A stretch of DNA of 64,000 nt from Benincasa hispida. Its lineage: Eukaryota > Streptophyta > Magnoliopsida > Cucurbitales > Cucurbitaceae. The stretch's first letter is position 1; each line of letters opens with the position of its first letter. Location: contig NC_052359.1 in assembly GCF_009727055.1 (NCBI RefSeq), positions 16,965,408 to 17,029,407 on the forward strand. Reading direction: 5' to 3'. This document shows, one piece after another, positions 23,024-36,501 of the stretch. Both the position numbers and the translations under genes were made by a program. The notes beneath the pieces are model-generated. The model ran no database searches. It had not been told where the DNA came from and worked only from the letters and a program-made list of their open reading frames with translations.

Positions 23024-24671
23024 TGAAGGAACTCTTATCAAAGAGTATCTATGAGCTGAAGCAAGATCGTTCCAAATTCATTGTGACAGAAATACCACAT
23101 TCACAAACATACAACAAGTTATGCATCTACAAACAAATTAGGAATGCTTTTCAAATTTAAATACAAAGGAACGAGAGACATATCTCTTGAAGAACTCTTC
23201 TTCTCCTTATATCTTGCTCTCGTCAAGGAACAACAACTCTCATTGTTGCTGTGATCGGCAAGTCTATCGTCCACCAAATCTCGTTGTCGCTCACCACCGA
23301 ATGGTCTTCTACACAAACAGGTAGCAAAGAGGACACCACCACTCAGTAACCTCGCTATTCTCGGAGTGAGAATTCACGAGGTGTGGGCACTATTGGATTA
23401 GTAGAGGGGGAAACTAAGATCATTTACAACGACCAAGCAAGTGAGAGAGATTTTGTTTCTATGGTATAGATAGGTACTTAATCGTTTAGCAAAGGGTGCA
23501 CGACCGTTTAGCAAAACAGGGCTGATTGTTTAGACAACCGTTTAGGAAATCTCGCTCCCGCGTGCGATCGTTTAGAAAAAAAACTATATGATTGTTTAGG
23601 AAATCTGCGTGTGTACATGATCATTTAGGAAAGCTTGAGCTATCATGTATGCTCTCATTAGCTAGACGATGGGCAGTGTACTAATCATGAAGCAATTATC
23701 CGTTCTCTTTCAAAATGAAAAACTATTTTCATTTTATCATTCAGTTACAAAAACTGAATGCAACCTCCCACTATCACGTATGGTTATGGAGAAAAACCAC
23801 CAACAACTATCTCATAACTGTTTAATTAAAAATAAATATAATTGCATTATATTTATAACCTATAGTTTTAATATCACATCATATGCAACATATCAACTGT
23901 AGTCCTTTTCTCCTCCACTATATATAAATCATATTTATATCTTTTTCCTCCAATTAATGTACCTCATACATCATGTCAACTATATCATATATAATCGACC
24001 AGTTTAATCATATCGTATATAATTAAACTCCCTCTTATCAATTTGAACGCTTCAAACTGACCCAAAAACTGATTCTTAATTTGAATCCATTGAGCTACCA
24101 AGGGGACCTGTGGCTTGAAGCTCCAACGTTATGTGAATAATTGACTAAAGTTTTTAGCCACGAGATCCACCATCCATTAACTGCCAGACATTCCACTAAA
24201 GACCGACAGCTACACTCTTCTCACAACAGATATATTTATGTGTCCATCGGATATAACCAATTAATAGTACAATAACCCTTCACAGATGCTCGTAAGTACA
24301 GTTGGGCCAGTTTACCATTTTGCCCCTATAGTTACATCTAACTCCTTAAGTACCACTGATCCCTTTAATGAACAATACAACATAGTCCTACTATGTGTAG
24401 ACACCTCTCGGGCCATGAGAAGGTATGTGGCGTCACATCGTTCAAGCCCCAGAATCAGCCCTTAAGGGAGCAATCTATCTACTTACCCTATTTTGGGGAA
24501 GGAGTGAATTCCATCTTGTAACTGAGTTCCCAGCTCCTTAATCAGACGAGTTCCCAAAGTGGTAGGTTTGAGTCGACAATCTGGCCACTTGCACCCATGA
24601 AAATCAAAGGATTGCCCTCAAAGGCAGAGTTCCCAACTCACTCAGGATTGAGGTCATGTTACATATGGTCA
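23024..24671 (-). mobile_element. Copia LTR, inverted, its start truncated
   Basis: The + strand opens TGAAGGAACTC at 23024, the complement of the ...CCTTCA LTR end seen at 38274 and 46044. Conserved blocks (CTCGGGCCATGAGA, CCTTAAGGGAGCAATCTATC, GGAAGGAGTGAATTCC) run up to about 24671, where similarity stops short of the TGTTGGG start. At 23480-23650 it contains five or six CGTTTAG-type repeats, related to the arrays near 45.4 kb. Confidence 0.7.
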
Positions 24672-27260
24672 TCATTTTGCCCCTGTAGTTTGTTTTTGTT
24701 TAAATTTTATCTATTTGATGTGACTTACTCCACTCAACACAATTTGTCAACATTAATCTTAAATTTTAGAGTTAAATAACCCTCATAAACGACAACTATT
24801 ACATTAAGACTTTAGTTTTTAGTTCCTGGTTTAAGAAAATTAAGTTTATAAACACACTTTCCAACTCTAAATTTCTTGTTTAACTATATACTTTCTATCA
24901 CTATTCTAAAAAAATCTAGCAATGTTTTAAAAATCACTCCAAAACATATCCTACCAAAAGTCCGACACGGTCAACAATCATATTACAGTGAGTTAATTCA
25001 TAGTGTACATATGTCACACAATAGGAGTTGTTATTATTGGCATCAAAGTGGGGCTCTTGAAAGCTAATTGATTGAAGCAAAAGTCATAGTGATGAAGCCA
25101 TGTGTTGAAAGGTGTGTGATGACTATGTCTCAAGTTCCATACTTTCTAGGAAGAACAAAACACCCACAAAAGAAACAAAGCAACCTTCTAAGTTCAACAT
25201 GAAGATATATAGGATTTCATTCGTTAGGTTGAAATAAAGGTTCGGTTCATATATATGTATATATATAGTTGATTCAAATATCTAGTTTTGTTATTGAAAA
25301 ATATGATGCTTTAACTAATTGTACTATGTTGGAGTTGCGCTTACTTTCATTTTTATTAATCTACTTAATTTCATTTTTTAAAGTAAGAAAAATATCATTG
25401 AACCAACGAAATAGATATATCTACAAAATAAAAAATAAATAAAGATTCTTCTATCCATGTTAAAAGATGAATAATTCAACAAAATTTATCGAAAGAAAAG
25501 AAAATTGTTACAATATAGAATATAATATAATATATTATAGTCTACAAAATTATATTCATCTCCTCACATGATTGCATTTAAAACTAGTAAAGCGATTTAA
25601 AATATATATATAGATTGAAAAAATAAACCTAATATTATATTACTCTTAAGTTCTTAATAGATATATCTTAAAGTTCCATAATATAACAAAGATGACGTTT
25701 CCAATAGTACATACATGATATTTGATATTAAAAAGGAAAAAAAAACTTGGAGAATTCTTATTGTTTCTTGAGAGTAAAGTAAGATTAATATCTTGAATTT
25801 ATTATCTAGTCCAACTACATATCCTATGTCAAAAATAAGATATAAAAAAATAAAAAAAATACAAAATCACAAGGTTAACAAATTTTTAATTAAGAGACAA
25901 ACAAGCTCGAAATAAAAATAACAATGACATTTAGTAGAACTAAAAAAATATATAAATGAAATAATTTTTTAGATAATTCTTAGTTTTGATTAAAGAAATA
26001 AATAGAAGTATTAAACATTTCAAAATTTCAATGATATCTAGTTTAGATCTATAGAGACAATTTATATTTGGACATGGTAATGATGCAATAACTAATATTT
26101 CGAAGTTCATTGAACCAAATAATATTTTATTTTTTAAAAAAATTATTCATTAATTTGAAAATATTTATAGAACACATTATATCAAAATCAAAACATTATC
26201 AAAATAAAAATATGAACAATGATATTGGTTTTGCGATATCATTAATTATCACGATGTAGTTGCTTAAAAAACTTTAGTGAGCCATATCACATGTCAATGA
26301 TTTGATAGCTTATTGAAGGACTATCACATGATAAGTGGAAGCTTATTGATCTTATAATTTATTATATAATTAATTAATTAATCAAATATTTTCAAAATTT
26401 TTCCTTAATCTTCAAGACTAGGCTATATTAAATTAATGGTCCTATTTAATAAATGATCTACACATGGGTGTCCCACATATTAACCATACTTTTCCTTTTA
26501 TTTATTCCCTTCTAATTTAATTTACTTCCACAAAACTTAGAGATCCAATCTACTAGAGTACAAAAAAAATATTATATGTATTTTGACCTACGAGAATCTA
26601 TTTTCTTTGTCTGGTTATATTGACTTTACAATCTTTTATAAGATGGATTAATCCTTCCATTATTACTTATTGGTTTTAAGATGGATTTTATGATATCTAA
26701 TATGACATCAAAACCCATAAAAGCTCACATAAATAATTGGTCCAATAAATATATTCAAATCCAACCTAAGAATGGTGAATCCTGAAGAGACACTAAATTG
26801 ATATGTTGAGAATCCCATATTTTTTTTAAAAAAAATTATGGGATCTCACAATTTTTATAACATAGATGAGGTTTCTCCCATTGCCAACTAGTTTTAGGAT
26901 AGAACCTTATGACATCTAATTATCTAATATGGTGAACCTAAAGAATCATTCTAATATAGATAATAATAAATAGAGGCTCACTCTTAATCCATATTATCCT
27001 CCATTGGGGGCGAAGAATATGTGGAGAGTTTATTAAAAATACGTTCGGGTTGTTTTAACCCTACAACCCTCCGCGTTCGTTATCCTTACTATTCTCTCTG
27101 TTGGGCCAACGGTAAATCCTGGGAGCCAAATCCCGCTGGAAAAGGTGGTTCGAAAACTCTCTCTTTATTAATAGCATAAACCCATGGATTTTTAAAACAC
27201 TCTATCAGCTGATAAGTCATCGAAGGGTTAGTGTATTTGTATTTAATTTGGATAGATTTG
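24672..27260. other. AT-rich intergenic sequence, nothing recognised
   Basis: No credible coding frame. One inverted repeat at 26806-26848 (TGAGAATCCCATA ... TATGGGATCTCA around a T8-A8 core) could be a small fold-back element. The stretch 26990-27170 is less AT-rich and differs from its surroundings, but I cannot identify it. Confidence 0.45.
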
Positions 27261-27265
27261 TTTAG

Positions 27266-27600
27266 GGAAATTACAAAAACTACCCATGAAGTGTGGTTGT
27301 AGTTGCAATTACATCCTCAAACTTTTAATTTTAAAAATTGGGCGCCTAAACTTCTGTAAGTATTAAAATTAAACCCTCAAGCTTACAATAATTATAGAAA
27401 TGGAACCTACAAATGATAAAATTCAAACCCTTAAACTTATACAGATGTTATAATTTATTCAATTATGTAAATTTGAAGATCTAATTTGTCCCGATTTTAA
27501 CATTCATATAAATTTGAAGGCTTAATTTTTAAACTTGAAAATTAAAAGGGTGTAATTGCAACTACCACTATATTTGAAAGATGGTTCTTACATTTTATTT
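27266..27600. mobile_element. MITE-like fold-back repeat (about 330 bp)
   Basis: The left end (GGAAATTACAAAAACTACCC, then GTGGTTGTAGTTGCAATTAC at 27291-27312) is matched by the complement of the right end (GTGGTAGTTGCAATTACACCC read on minus from about 27575). The inverted arms are imperfect and about 50-80 bp long. The middle holds repeats of the AATTAAACCCTCAA type in both directions. No transposase is encoded; the superfamily is unclear because I could not fix a target duplication. Confidence 0.55.
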
Positions 27601-29408
27601 AAATTAAGTGTGTCTTGTTAGATAACATGGTCTGTTTATCTTAAATACTACGAAAACTAAATGATATATGAACTTGACTTAACATTCATCATTTGCAAAT
27701 TATTAAATCCATAAATCAAAGCTTAAGTTTATATTTCTTATGTTTGTTTATACAATCTAAACACATATTAGACAGCTCTTATCCCGATCCTTAGCTTGAT
27801 CAAAACTATGGGCCTGACGGCTCTTTAATAATTTAAATTTGAATAAAAGGTAAAATAAGTTTTATCTTGCGAAGAAAGTCTAAGTTTTCTGTATTTTGTA
27901 ATGATTAATCTATGAATTGTAAGAAAGGGTACTTCGAAAGTGCGATTATGGAAGTCTTCAAAAGTTTTAGTAATTATATATATATATGTGAAGAATTTCA
28001 AAAGTAATCTTTTCTTTAAAGTTTTCTTTTCTCTTTTTAGCTAAATTACCAATCTATTTATTTTATATATTTAATTTAACAAATATGTGAACCATATAAA
28101 TATTACTAATCTAAGAAAAAAGACCGATAGAAAAGTAAGAAAAATATAATTCTACTATTTACTAGTAATAACAAACAAAAAGAAAAACAATTAAAAGGAA
28201 AAGAAAACAAACAGATGAAGGTCACACCACGACCAAGAAAAATTCAAAATTAACTAAAAAACAAATATTGGTATTATTAAATTAATAAGAAAGTATGTGA
28301 CACCATAGGCCATGGGTGATTAAGCGTGTGCTCTACTCCAAAATGTTTCAATCTCTAATACCTTTTCAAATATTTTGTTTGATCCTCATTAATTACTCAT
28401 TTTGAAACTTTAAATAATCTATTACAAATAGCTTCAAAGTCCTAATTTTTATATTGGGTATCTACTCATCATAACGAGTTTCAATACTTTTCAAATTTTT
28501 AAAAAATGAGATTATTTAGACACAACTTAATTATCATTTAGGTTCTTTTTGATAACCATTTAGTAAGATTTTTAGTCTTTTTAAAATTAAGCTGATAAAT
28601 ATTACTTTTATCCATAAATTTCTATATTTTATTATTATCCATTTTCTACTCAAACTTTAAAAAACCAAGCCTTCAAAATTAAAAGAAAAAAGTCTTAAAA
28701 AACAAACATAATTTTCCTAAAGAAAAAGCAAAAACAAAATAATTATCAGAAGAAATCTTATTTATTTCATTTTAAACCGTTGGAGTGATTTGAATCTATT
28801 ATTTGGTACTTTAAATAACCAAACATGAGGGACATGCTCGAGTGAGAGTATGAGGACACTACCCCTAAAATTTAAGTTACATTCGTATTTATATTATTTA
28901 CGTTATTTATGATTTTGGCTCTAGAATTTAAAGAAGAGTGATATATAAACTCTCACTCTAATGACATCTCTGAATCTATAATCTGTCAATGAACCATATA
29001 AATCTCAGTATCAATTTTGTATTGTTTACGATTTGTGTTTCTCTTTATTTGTGGATTTTATAACACAATGATGAAGAAACAACGGAACAAATAGAGTAAA
29101 TTGGAAGCTATAACACTTAAAAAAGAAAGAAAAAAAGAGCATTAATGAACCAAAGATGTGTTTGGTGTTATTTTTATTATTCATATCATAATGATAAATC
29201 ATATCAAAAGTAAACCAAGAGTTTATGAATATAATTTTAGATGATACACAAATCAAACCACACATCTTTGATGAAGAAAAGGAAAAAGGCAAAAAGAACA
29301 AAAGCAACAATCTTTCCTTGTTTCTCAAACCTGCTACCATCCCATTCACTTTCTGACACATATTTGGTCAGTACAAAACCTACGCAAAAATAATTAATTC
29401 TTTTTCCT
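27601..29408. other. AT-rich intergenic sequence upstream of the pectin methylesterase gene
   Basis: No coding sequence is supported. The minus-strand open frame at 29026-29361 has a low-complexity translation with no family resemblance. Confidence 0.5.
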
Positions 29409-29530
29409 CTTAAATAAATAATTCAAACAAACAATAATAAGAACAAATCCCATCTTCTGTTTTCTGTCATTATCATTCCATATTTCCACTCTGTCTTCAT
29501 CCTTCAAATCCAAAATCCACCATTTTCTTC
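29409..29530 (+). promoter_or_regulatory. Likely core promoter and 5' untranslated region of the pectin methylesterase gene
   Basis: A TATA-like AAATAAATAATTC lies at 29412-29424. It is followed by a pyrimidine-rich leader (CATCTTCTG, TTCTGTCATT, CTTCATCCTTC) that leads to the start codon at 29531. The spacing is reasonable for a plant transcription unit, but the exact start site cannot be read from sequence. Confidence 0.35.
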
Positions 29531-32500
29531 ATGGCTTCACATAACAAAATCTTATTCTTTTCCATAACCCTTTTCTCAATTCTTTCAAATGTCTCTAGTA
29601 ATTCCATTAACAAATGGTGCAAAACCACGCCGCATCCCAAAATTTGCATTTACTTCATGTCCCCAATCAAACCACCACCCCAAAACCGACCGGAGTTTCG
29701 AAAAATGGCTATTCGAACCGCTTTGCAAAAGGCCACCGAGGCTCAAACTTACGCAACGCGGTTCGGTCCGAGCTGTAAAACCACACGCCAGAGAGCCGCG
29801 TGGACTGACTGTTTGAAGCTCTACAACGACGTTGTTTTTCAATTAAACCGCACCCTCCAATGCGTCATTAGCGACGGAACGATCCGCCATCGCCGTTGTA
29901 CGGATTTCGATGCGCAAACGTGGCTGAGCTCTGCTCTTACTGACATCGATTTATGCGTCTCTGGTGCGGCGGATCTCAATGTGACGGATTTTATAGCTCC
30001 AATCAAATGCCAGAATGTTTCGAAGATGATTAGTAATTGTTTGGCTGTTAATGGGAGGTTTTTGGAGGAAGAGGCTAAAAAGAGTGAAACTAAAATCGGT
30101 GTTGAAGATGATCGAGATGGGCCGTTTCCGATGTGGGTTTCGGATGGTGATCGGAAATTGTTGCAGTCGTCGGCGAGGGTGAGGGCTAACTTGGTGGTGG
30201 CGAAAGATGGGAGTGGGAAATTTCGGACGGTTCAGGCGGCGATCGATGCGGCGGCGAGGAGGCGTGGGAGGGGGCGATTTGTAATTTATGTAAAACGAGG
30301 GGTTTATAGAGAAAATATTGAAGTTGGGAATGATAATGGAAATTTAATGTTGGTGGGAGATGGGATGAGATTTACTGTGATTACAAGTGGAAGAAGTGTC
30401 GCCGCCGGCTTTACCACCTTCAGTTCTGCAACCGCTGGTGAGTGGTGGCTTTCTCTCTCAACACTACGTATTCTTGCCTTTATTTTACCGTTGGATGCAG
30501 GTCATACAGTTTAAAAATGGTTATTATTATTATTATTATTATTCGTTAAATTACAATCTGCATGATTTTATGGTTCCTATTTGAAATATAAGTATTTAAT
30601 TCAAAAAATAAGTCGTTGTAAAATAAATTTGGGTGTTTGACAATAATTTAAAATAATTTTTCAAATATATTTAAACTTTTTTTATCAAAAGAATTTAAAT
30701 AATAATGAGATTTTGAAAACCATTTTTTTTTAGTGAATCAAAATCGACTCTTAGTTTATAGGTAACCATTTTGTTTTTTTCTATTTTATATTTTTTAAAA
30801 TTAAGTTTATAGACATATTTGTACCTTCTAAAAATGATTATTTATTTATTTTGTTACATGAAATTTTAAGATTCTAGCCTATTTAGTTCTAAACTCACTT
30901 GGTAATTATTTGATTTTTGAAAATTAAGTCTATAAACACTAATTTCACCTCTAAATTTCTTTGTTTATTATCTATTTTCTACTAATATTTTTAAAAACCA
31001 AATCAAGTTTTTGTAGCTAAAAAGAAATAGCATTTAAAAATTTGTTTATGCATTTAGAATTTGATTAAAAATTCAATTCTATTACTTAAGAAAGATAAAT
31101 ACTATAGTAAGAAATTAAAAGAAATTAGACTTTCAATTTTCAAAAATAAAAAACCAAATAGTTACTAGGATTCTTAAGCTTTTACAAGTGTCTAATAATC
31201 TTTAAATTTATAATTTTATAGGTAATAAGTACTTAACATTATATTTTGTATCTAACAAACTTAAACATATTCAATTTTTATTTAAGAAATTTAATTGATA
31301 ATTGATTTGTTAGATATAAAATTATTTTAATTTTATGTTTATTAAATGTATATGAATATTTTTTTAAAAAAAATGTAGAGTAAGTCAAGGATTTATAAAA
31401 TACGAAGTTGACAATTTTTGAGATCTAATCAACAAAAATTGAAGTTTAAAGACTTATTAAACACATTTCATATTTAAAAGAAAATGAATAAACAAAAAAT
31501 TGAAGTCTCTTAGGTATTTTTTTGAAGTCTATTCAATATACAGTATTTTAAACTAGATACCTACTAAATTTGAAAGTTCAGAAACTAGATGAATAATTTA
31601 GCCTCTCTTCTTCTTCTTCTTCTTCTTTTTTTCCTTCATCTCATGTGTTTCTCTCATAGCCAGCTTGTTGAAACTGAAGGTGTGGAATAGTATGACTAGA
31701 TGACATAATACTTAGGACAGGGTTTTTTTTTTTTTTTCGTTTTAACTTGAATCATTTTCTAAACTTAGAAAGTGAATTAAAAAATGTTCCGTAAAAAAAT
31801 CCAGATGGAGAATCCATGTTTGAAGAGGAAAAAAACATCCATGATACCATAGAAATATTAAAGTTTATCAGAGAATTGATCACAAATGATTGAGATTCTA
31901 TTGATTTCTAAGTATCAAGCAGAATGACCTTTTATAGAAGGATCATTTGTGTGAAAACAAATAAACAGAAAGTTCAACGGATTTACATAAAATTTAACGA
32001 AAAAGTAATCCGTTGATAACCAATTTTAAATACAACTAACCAGCTCAATAAGCTCTCTTAATATTCTCAAAGCTTACGTCGGAAAAAAATGATGAATTCT
32101 CCTTCTAAATATGACTGAACTAATTTTGAACTTTCAGGCATCCAAGGTCCAGGTTTCATGGCTCGAGGCATAAGGTTCGTGAACACAGCCGGTCCACGAA
32201 TGGGCCAAGCTGTAGCACTACGATCGTCATCGGACCTGTCCGTGTTCCATCGATGCAGCTTCGAGGGCTACCAAGACACACTAATGGTGCTTTCACAAAG
32301 ACAATTCTACAAGCAATGTTATGTTTACGGTACAATCGACTTCATTTTTGGGAACGCCGCAGTTGTTTTACAAAATTGCTTGATTTACGTAAGAAGACCC
32401 TTAAAAGGCCAAGTAAATGTCATAACTGCCCAAGGCCGTGAGGACCCATTTCAGAACAGCGGAATCTCAATCCACAACTCTCAAATACGAGCCGCCGCTG

Positions 32501-32832
32501 ATTTGCGGCCCATGGTTGGCTCAGTCAAGACGTACTTGGGCCGGCCTTGGAAGAAGTATTCGCGGACCGTGATCATGAGAAGTTACATTGATAGCTTGGT
32601 TAGCCCTGCGGGGTGGTTGGCGTGGCAAAGTAGTAAATTTGCTCAAGCTACGTTGTATTATGGGGAGTATCGTAATATTGGGCCTAGGGCTTTCACACGG
32701 TATAGAGTTAGATGGCCTGGTTTTCATGTCATTAAAAGCCCAAATGTGGCCTCTAAGTTTACTGTTCAGAGACTTATTGCTGGCCAGACTTGGCTTCCGG
32801 CAACCGGAGTTCCCTTCAAGCTTGGCGTCTGA
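29531..32832 (+). CDS. Pectin methylesterase with PMEI prodomain (pectinesterase), two exons
   Basis: Exons 29531-30437 and 32138-32832 join in phase 1 to 1602 bp, a 533-residue protein. The enzyme removes methyl esters from homogalacturonan in the cell wall. Residues 1-23 form a hydrophobic signal peptide. Residues about 25-170 are the inhibitor-like prodomain (paired Cys in WCKTTPHPKIC, residues 29-39). An RKLL motif (208-211) matches the subtilase cleavage site that releases the mature enzyme. The catalytic domain from about 218 keeps every key residue: RGVYREN (256-262), Gln326 in GQAVALR, Gln348 and Asp349 in YQDTL, Asp370 in DFIFGN and Arg438 in LGRPW. The length is typical for this class. 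The first Met is the only one ahead of the signal peptide. It appears intact, with consensus GTGAGT donor and TTTCAG acceptor. No neighbour is functionally linked. Confidence 0.95.
30521..30543. repeat. (ATT)n microsatellite in intron
   Basis: About seven and a half TTA units, 80 bp into the intron. Confidence 0.9.
31607..31630. repeat. (TTC)n microsatellite in intron
   Basis: About eight TTC units followed by a T-rich run. Confidence 0.85.
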
Positions 32833-32908
32833 TTTCCATTTCTTACATTTTTATGATGACCACTCTCCACGGCAGAATTTTCTATCACCATCTCATTATT
32901 ATTTATTT

Positions 32909-32914
32909 AATAAA
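32909..32914 (+). terminator. Candidate polyadenylation signal AATAAA
   Basis: AATAAA occurs 77 bp after the stop codon, within a T-rich region typical of plant 3' ends. It is the nearest canonical signal to the gene. Confidence 0.5.
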
Positions 32915-32919
32915 ATATT

Positions 32920-33914
32920 TGGTTGTATTGGGAAGTGAATTGAAAAATGGAACCTACCATGCAAAAATTTTTATTTGTTCATTATGATTAGATGCTTACG
33001 TGCTTTCCCATTTTTTCTTTTGAAGCTAGATCACAATTTTGATGCATACAATTCGATAGCTACGTGTGTTTTGTGTATCATAGGTGATTTTCGATCTAGG
33101 GATATAATCAAGTGTTAAACTAATAAAACCAAGATAATGACAAAAATTGGGTAAAAAGTGACGTATGAAGACCAAAATGAGTTTGCAAAAGTGGACTACT
33201 TTGGAACTTGGCTTAAGCTAGTTTGCTTGGCCTCGGACTTCGCCTAAGCTAAGCCTAGCCAAATGCACAATGTGACAAGCTAGCCATATGGTGTCGACGA
33301 TTTTGTCTATTTATTCATTTTCTAGTTTTTAAAAAGTCTCTCTCTTTATTTTTTTGTCCTTTGAAAGTCAATGGGGACATCGACACATTTGATGTTTTGG
33401 GGGAGGTCAAAACTTCAAACATTTGCTCTATGTATTCCATTGTGTATCATATTTTGTAATGTGGTGTTGTGATTATTTGATAAAAAAAAAAAAAAAAAAG
33501 AGAGAGAAAAAGGATAGTATTCATCTTTAAAATGAACCTTGAAGTGAGTATACACTCACTCTTGAAAGTGACTTATATGCCCGTAATTAGATATATTTCA
33601 CCAAAAGAAAAATAAAAGCCCAATATAAGTTTTGAATAATTTTGGGGGTGCTCAAAAGCTTGTTAAGTAAGTAAATGTTGTAGTTGTAGTCAAAGGATTT
33701 AGGTAAAAGGTGTTTGTTCTATTTTCAATTCTTGAAGTGCATGCTTGTGAGAAATAACAAATTTTGTTAAGGTGTTATGAGAAGGACTCCTTGAGAAGTG
33801 TCCAAATTTTCTCTCTTTTCTAAAAGTGCAAATTAAAGTTGTATTTCTGTTAATTATTTGAAGTTTTCTTAGTTGTGAGTTGCTCAAGAACAAGCAATGG
33901 CTTAAGTTTGGAGA
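32920..33914. other. Intergenic sequence leading into a gypsy-type 3' end
   Basis: No host gene seen. An A run of about 18 bases lies at 33482-33499. The last 250 bp end GAACAAGCAATGGCTTAAG then TTTGGAGATG, resembling the 3' internal end and polypurine tract of Tat/Athila-type elements; upstream pol was not recognised. Confidence 0.45.
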
Positions 33915-34427
33915 TGCGACAAGCCTCATTTATGGGATTTATTTAGCTCTAAAATCTTAGTTATTGGACTATTTTAATATATGTTTTACTTAATTTAGGA
34001 ATGAACTAATAGATTTGGAAATAATTTTGATTTTTGGTGATTTTCCTTATATTTTTCGTGTTTTTATGAAAGATGAAAGGAAGAAGTTATAGAATTGTGA
34101 TACTGATGCAATTGCAATCTAAGATAGTTGTGGTATTTTTTATTTTTTTTTTAAAAAAAGGAAAAAAATACCAGATTTCAGCAGTTTTAGAAAGAATTTA
34201 AGTCCCAAAAAGATCATAAAGGAACCCTAGCTTTGAAGCTATAAATAGGACATGAAATCAAGGATTCAAGACATCAATTCCTACACTTTTTCGAGCACAC
34301 CTCACGCAGTTTTGTTCTTTTGCTTAGTTTTTGTAATACTCTTGAGCTCTTGCTACTTCTTTATCCGATCCATCTTTATCAAAAGATTTAGGGTTAGGAC
34401 CCAAATATCCTTAATAAAGAAAGTTGG
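33915..34427 (+). mobile_element. Gypsy-type LTR, start only
   Basis: It starts TGCGACAAGCC after a purine tract and has a TATA-like GCTATAAATAGG at 34236-34248. It is cut at about 34427, where copia LTR sequence begins. Confidence 0.45.
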
Positions 34428-35553
34428 TCTATGGTGTACTAGCAAGGGGACCTTATGAACCTATAGTTTTTATAAGCTTCAATGATCGAAGATTAATTAA
34501 TTAAACTCTTTAATTCAATTAAGTTTCATTCATTAACTACATGACAAACCATTATAGACCCATGGTCGAATTCTTATGCATTGTAGGATAAGTTATATCT
34601 ACGAATATAATCAGTATAAGCAAGTCGATTCTTCAGAAGTTATTCATAATAAAAGTTGGGTTAAAACGTCTATTTTACCACTGTAATTATATCTTTTTCT
34701 TAAGTCCCACTGATTCCTCTAATGAACAATTTGTTTATGATCTATCCATAAACTAAGTCTTTCTCGGGCCAGTGAGAGGGTGGGATCCTTTTGTTCAAGC
34801 TCCAAAATCAATACTTAAGGGAACTACTCATTTACTTACCCTTATAGGGAAGGAGTGAATTTCATCTTGTGAATTTATTTTTCAAGATTTCTATTTAATC
34901 AAAATGGTAGGCTTGTTGAGTTGGAAACTCATGTCACTCTCACCCATGCAAATAAAAGGTCTGACCTTATAGACAGGCGTTCATAAATAACTCAGGATTA
35001 AGATCGAGTTGCACATGATCATCCTATGAAATATTAATCTTATAATCAACGGATTGTTGAGTCAAAAACTCGTGTCACTCTCACTCATGCAAATCAAAGG
35101 ACTGACCTCATAGACAGGAGTTCATAAATCACCCAAGATTAAGACCGAGCTGCATATGATCATCTTAGGAAATATTAATATCAACAATTAATGAATTTAC
35201 AATGATGGATTGATATTTCGTGGTTTGGTCTTTATACAGACTCTTTGTATAGGATACCCCCACTCACATGTCTCCACATGAACGGTTTGAATCAAACCAT
35301 TTGTATCTATACAAAGTGGGTCATATCCACAGTGTCACCAAAATAAGACACCTAACTTTATCCATATACTATAGATCTTTAGGTTATCTCTTGAACATGA
35401 TCCACATTGTATGTCAACTACATACTGTTTGAGACTACATATGATAACCTTGGATGTTTTCGATCAATGGATAAATTAATATTGCATAATTAATAATTAA
35501 ATTAATCAACTAATAAATTACGAGGCTTTAGAGCACAAATACCAACAATCTCC
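34428..35553 (-). mobile_element. Copia LTR, inverted, 3' part missing
   Basis: On the minus strand it starts TGTTGGTATTTGTGC at 35553, directly after a GTGGGAGAT purine tract, and carries the blocks common to the family (TCTCCACATGAACGG, CTCGGGCCAGTGAGAG, GGAAGGAGTGAATTTC). A unit of about 130 bp near 34920-35020 is repeated at 35050-35180. It ends abruptly at about 34428. Confidence 0.75.
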
Positions 35554-36501
35554 CACTTGCACTATAGCTGGTGAGACACAACAAGTGAGACATGTATTCT
35601 AGGGCATATTTTATACCCAATATGTTCTCCTACATGCCCTAGCGAAGAAGAGACATTTCTCATAATCCTAGACATTCTAGGTTACTCTCAAACACCTTAA
35701 CCTAGAAGGTACTTTTATATAAATCAAACCATATGTCATTTAAAGTTATATTGGTCACTACCATGATGCTTTCTCTCAATATGACTTACCCTAGACAATG
35801 GTTTTTACTAATATCCTTAGTCTTAGTTTTTGCACCACTATTATCTCATAAATTGTGATAAAATAACTCAGAACCGAAATATTTTCAAATCTTTAAGAAT
35901 ATGTTATGGCTACTCAAAGTTTTGCTTCACAAGAAAAACGAAAATCTTGTGTACCAATTGCACCACTATTACCTCATAAAGTGTGATAAACTAACTCAAA
36001 ACTGAAACATTTTCATATCTTTAAGAATATGTTATGGCTACACAAATTTTTGCTTCACAAGAAAAACGAAAATCATATGTACCCAATCTCTATCACATAG
36101 GATAAAATTATTCTTATCATAGATTTCTCTAAATCTTTATAAGACCTAACGTATCTTGTGAAAGATCATATATTTAACATCACACACACAATTTCTCATT
36201 GTCCATAGATACTTTGAGAAATTTTTAATTTTGTACTCAATGGTAACACCATTGATATAACTGATATAACTAGCCATTATATGTTAGGCCTTATTTATGC
36301 ATTGTCTCCTACTAAGAGAAGATAATTAATCCTTTGTTCTCAACACTTGAGGTATCTTAAGATACTCTTCCTTAGACTTAACTTCACATTAAAAGGATAT
36401 ATTATCATTATTTTTAAAGTTTTGCATCTAATATTTGACAAACACTTTGTAAATAAAATGATAGAGAAAAACTTAACATTATATCCCTAATTGGTTAGTA
36501 A
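35554..36501 (-). mobile_element. Probable copia internal 3' end, degraded
   Basis: This lies after a copia LTR start (read on minus) and before an LTR in the opposite orientation. A block of about 110 bp (ACTATTA.CTCATAAA.TGTGATAA ... AAGAAAAACGAAAATC) is repeated at 35838-35950 and 35962-36070. I could not read any pol motif with confidence. Confidence 0.4.

Larger units (their letters stand above)
30438..32137 (+). other. Single intron of the pectin methylesterase gene (1.7 kb)
   Basis: GT-AG intron in phase 1, splitting the Gly303 codon just before IQGPGF. Introns at this position are common in plant pectin methylesterases. It is AT-rich, with an (ATT)n tract at 30521-30543 and a (TTC)n tract at 31607-31630. 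No transposable element with clear ends was seen inside it. Reading through the donor would give a false C-terminus ending at 30514. Confidence 0.9.

Noticed and set aside
30387..30584. 65-residue frame across the exon 1 end
   Set aside because: It is out of frame with the pectin methylesterase and reads into the intron (ATT)n repeat as a Tyr run.
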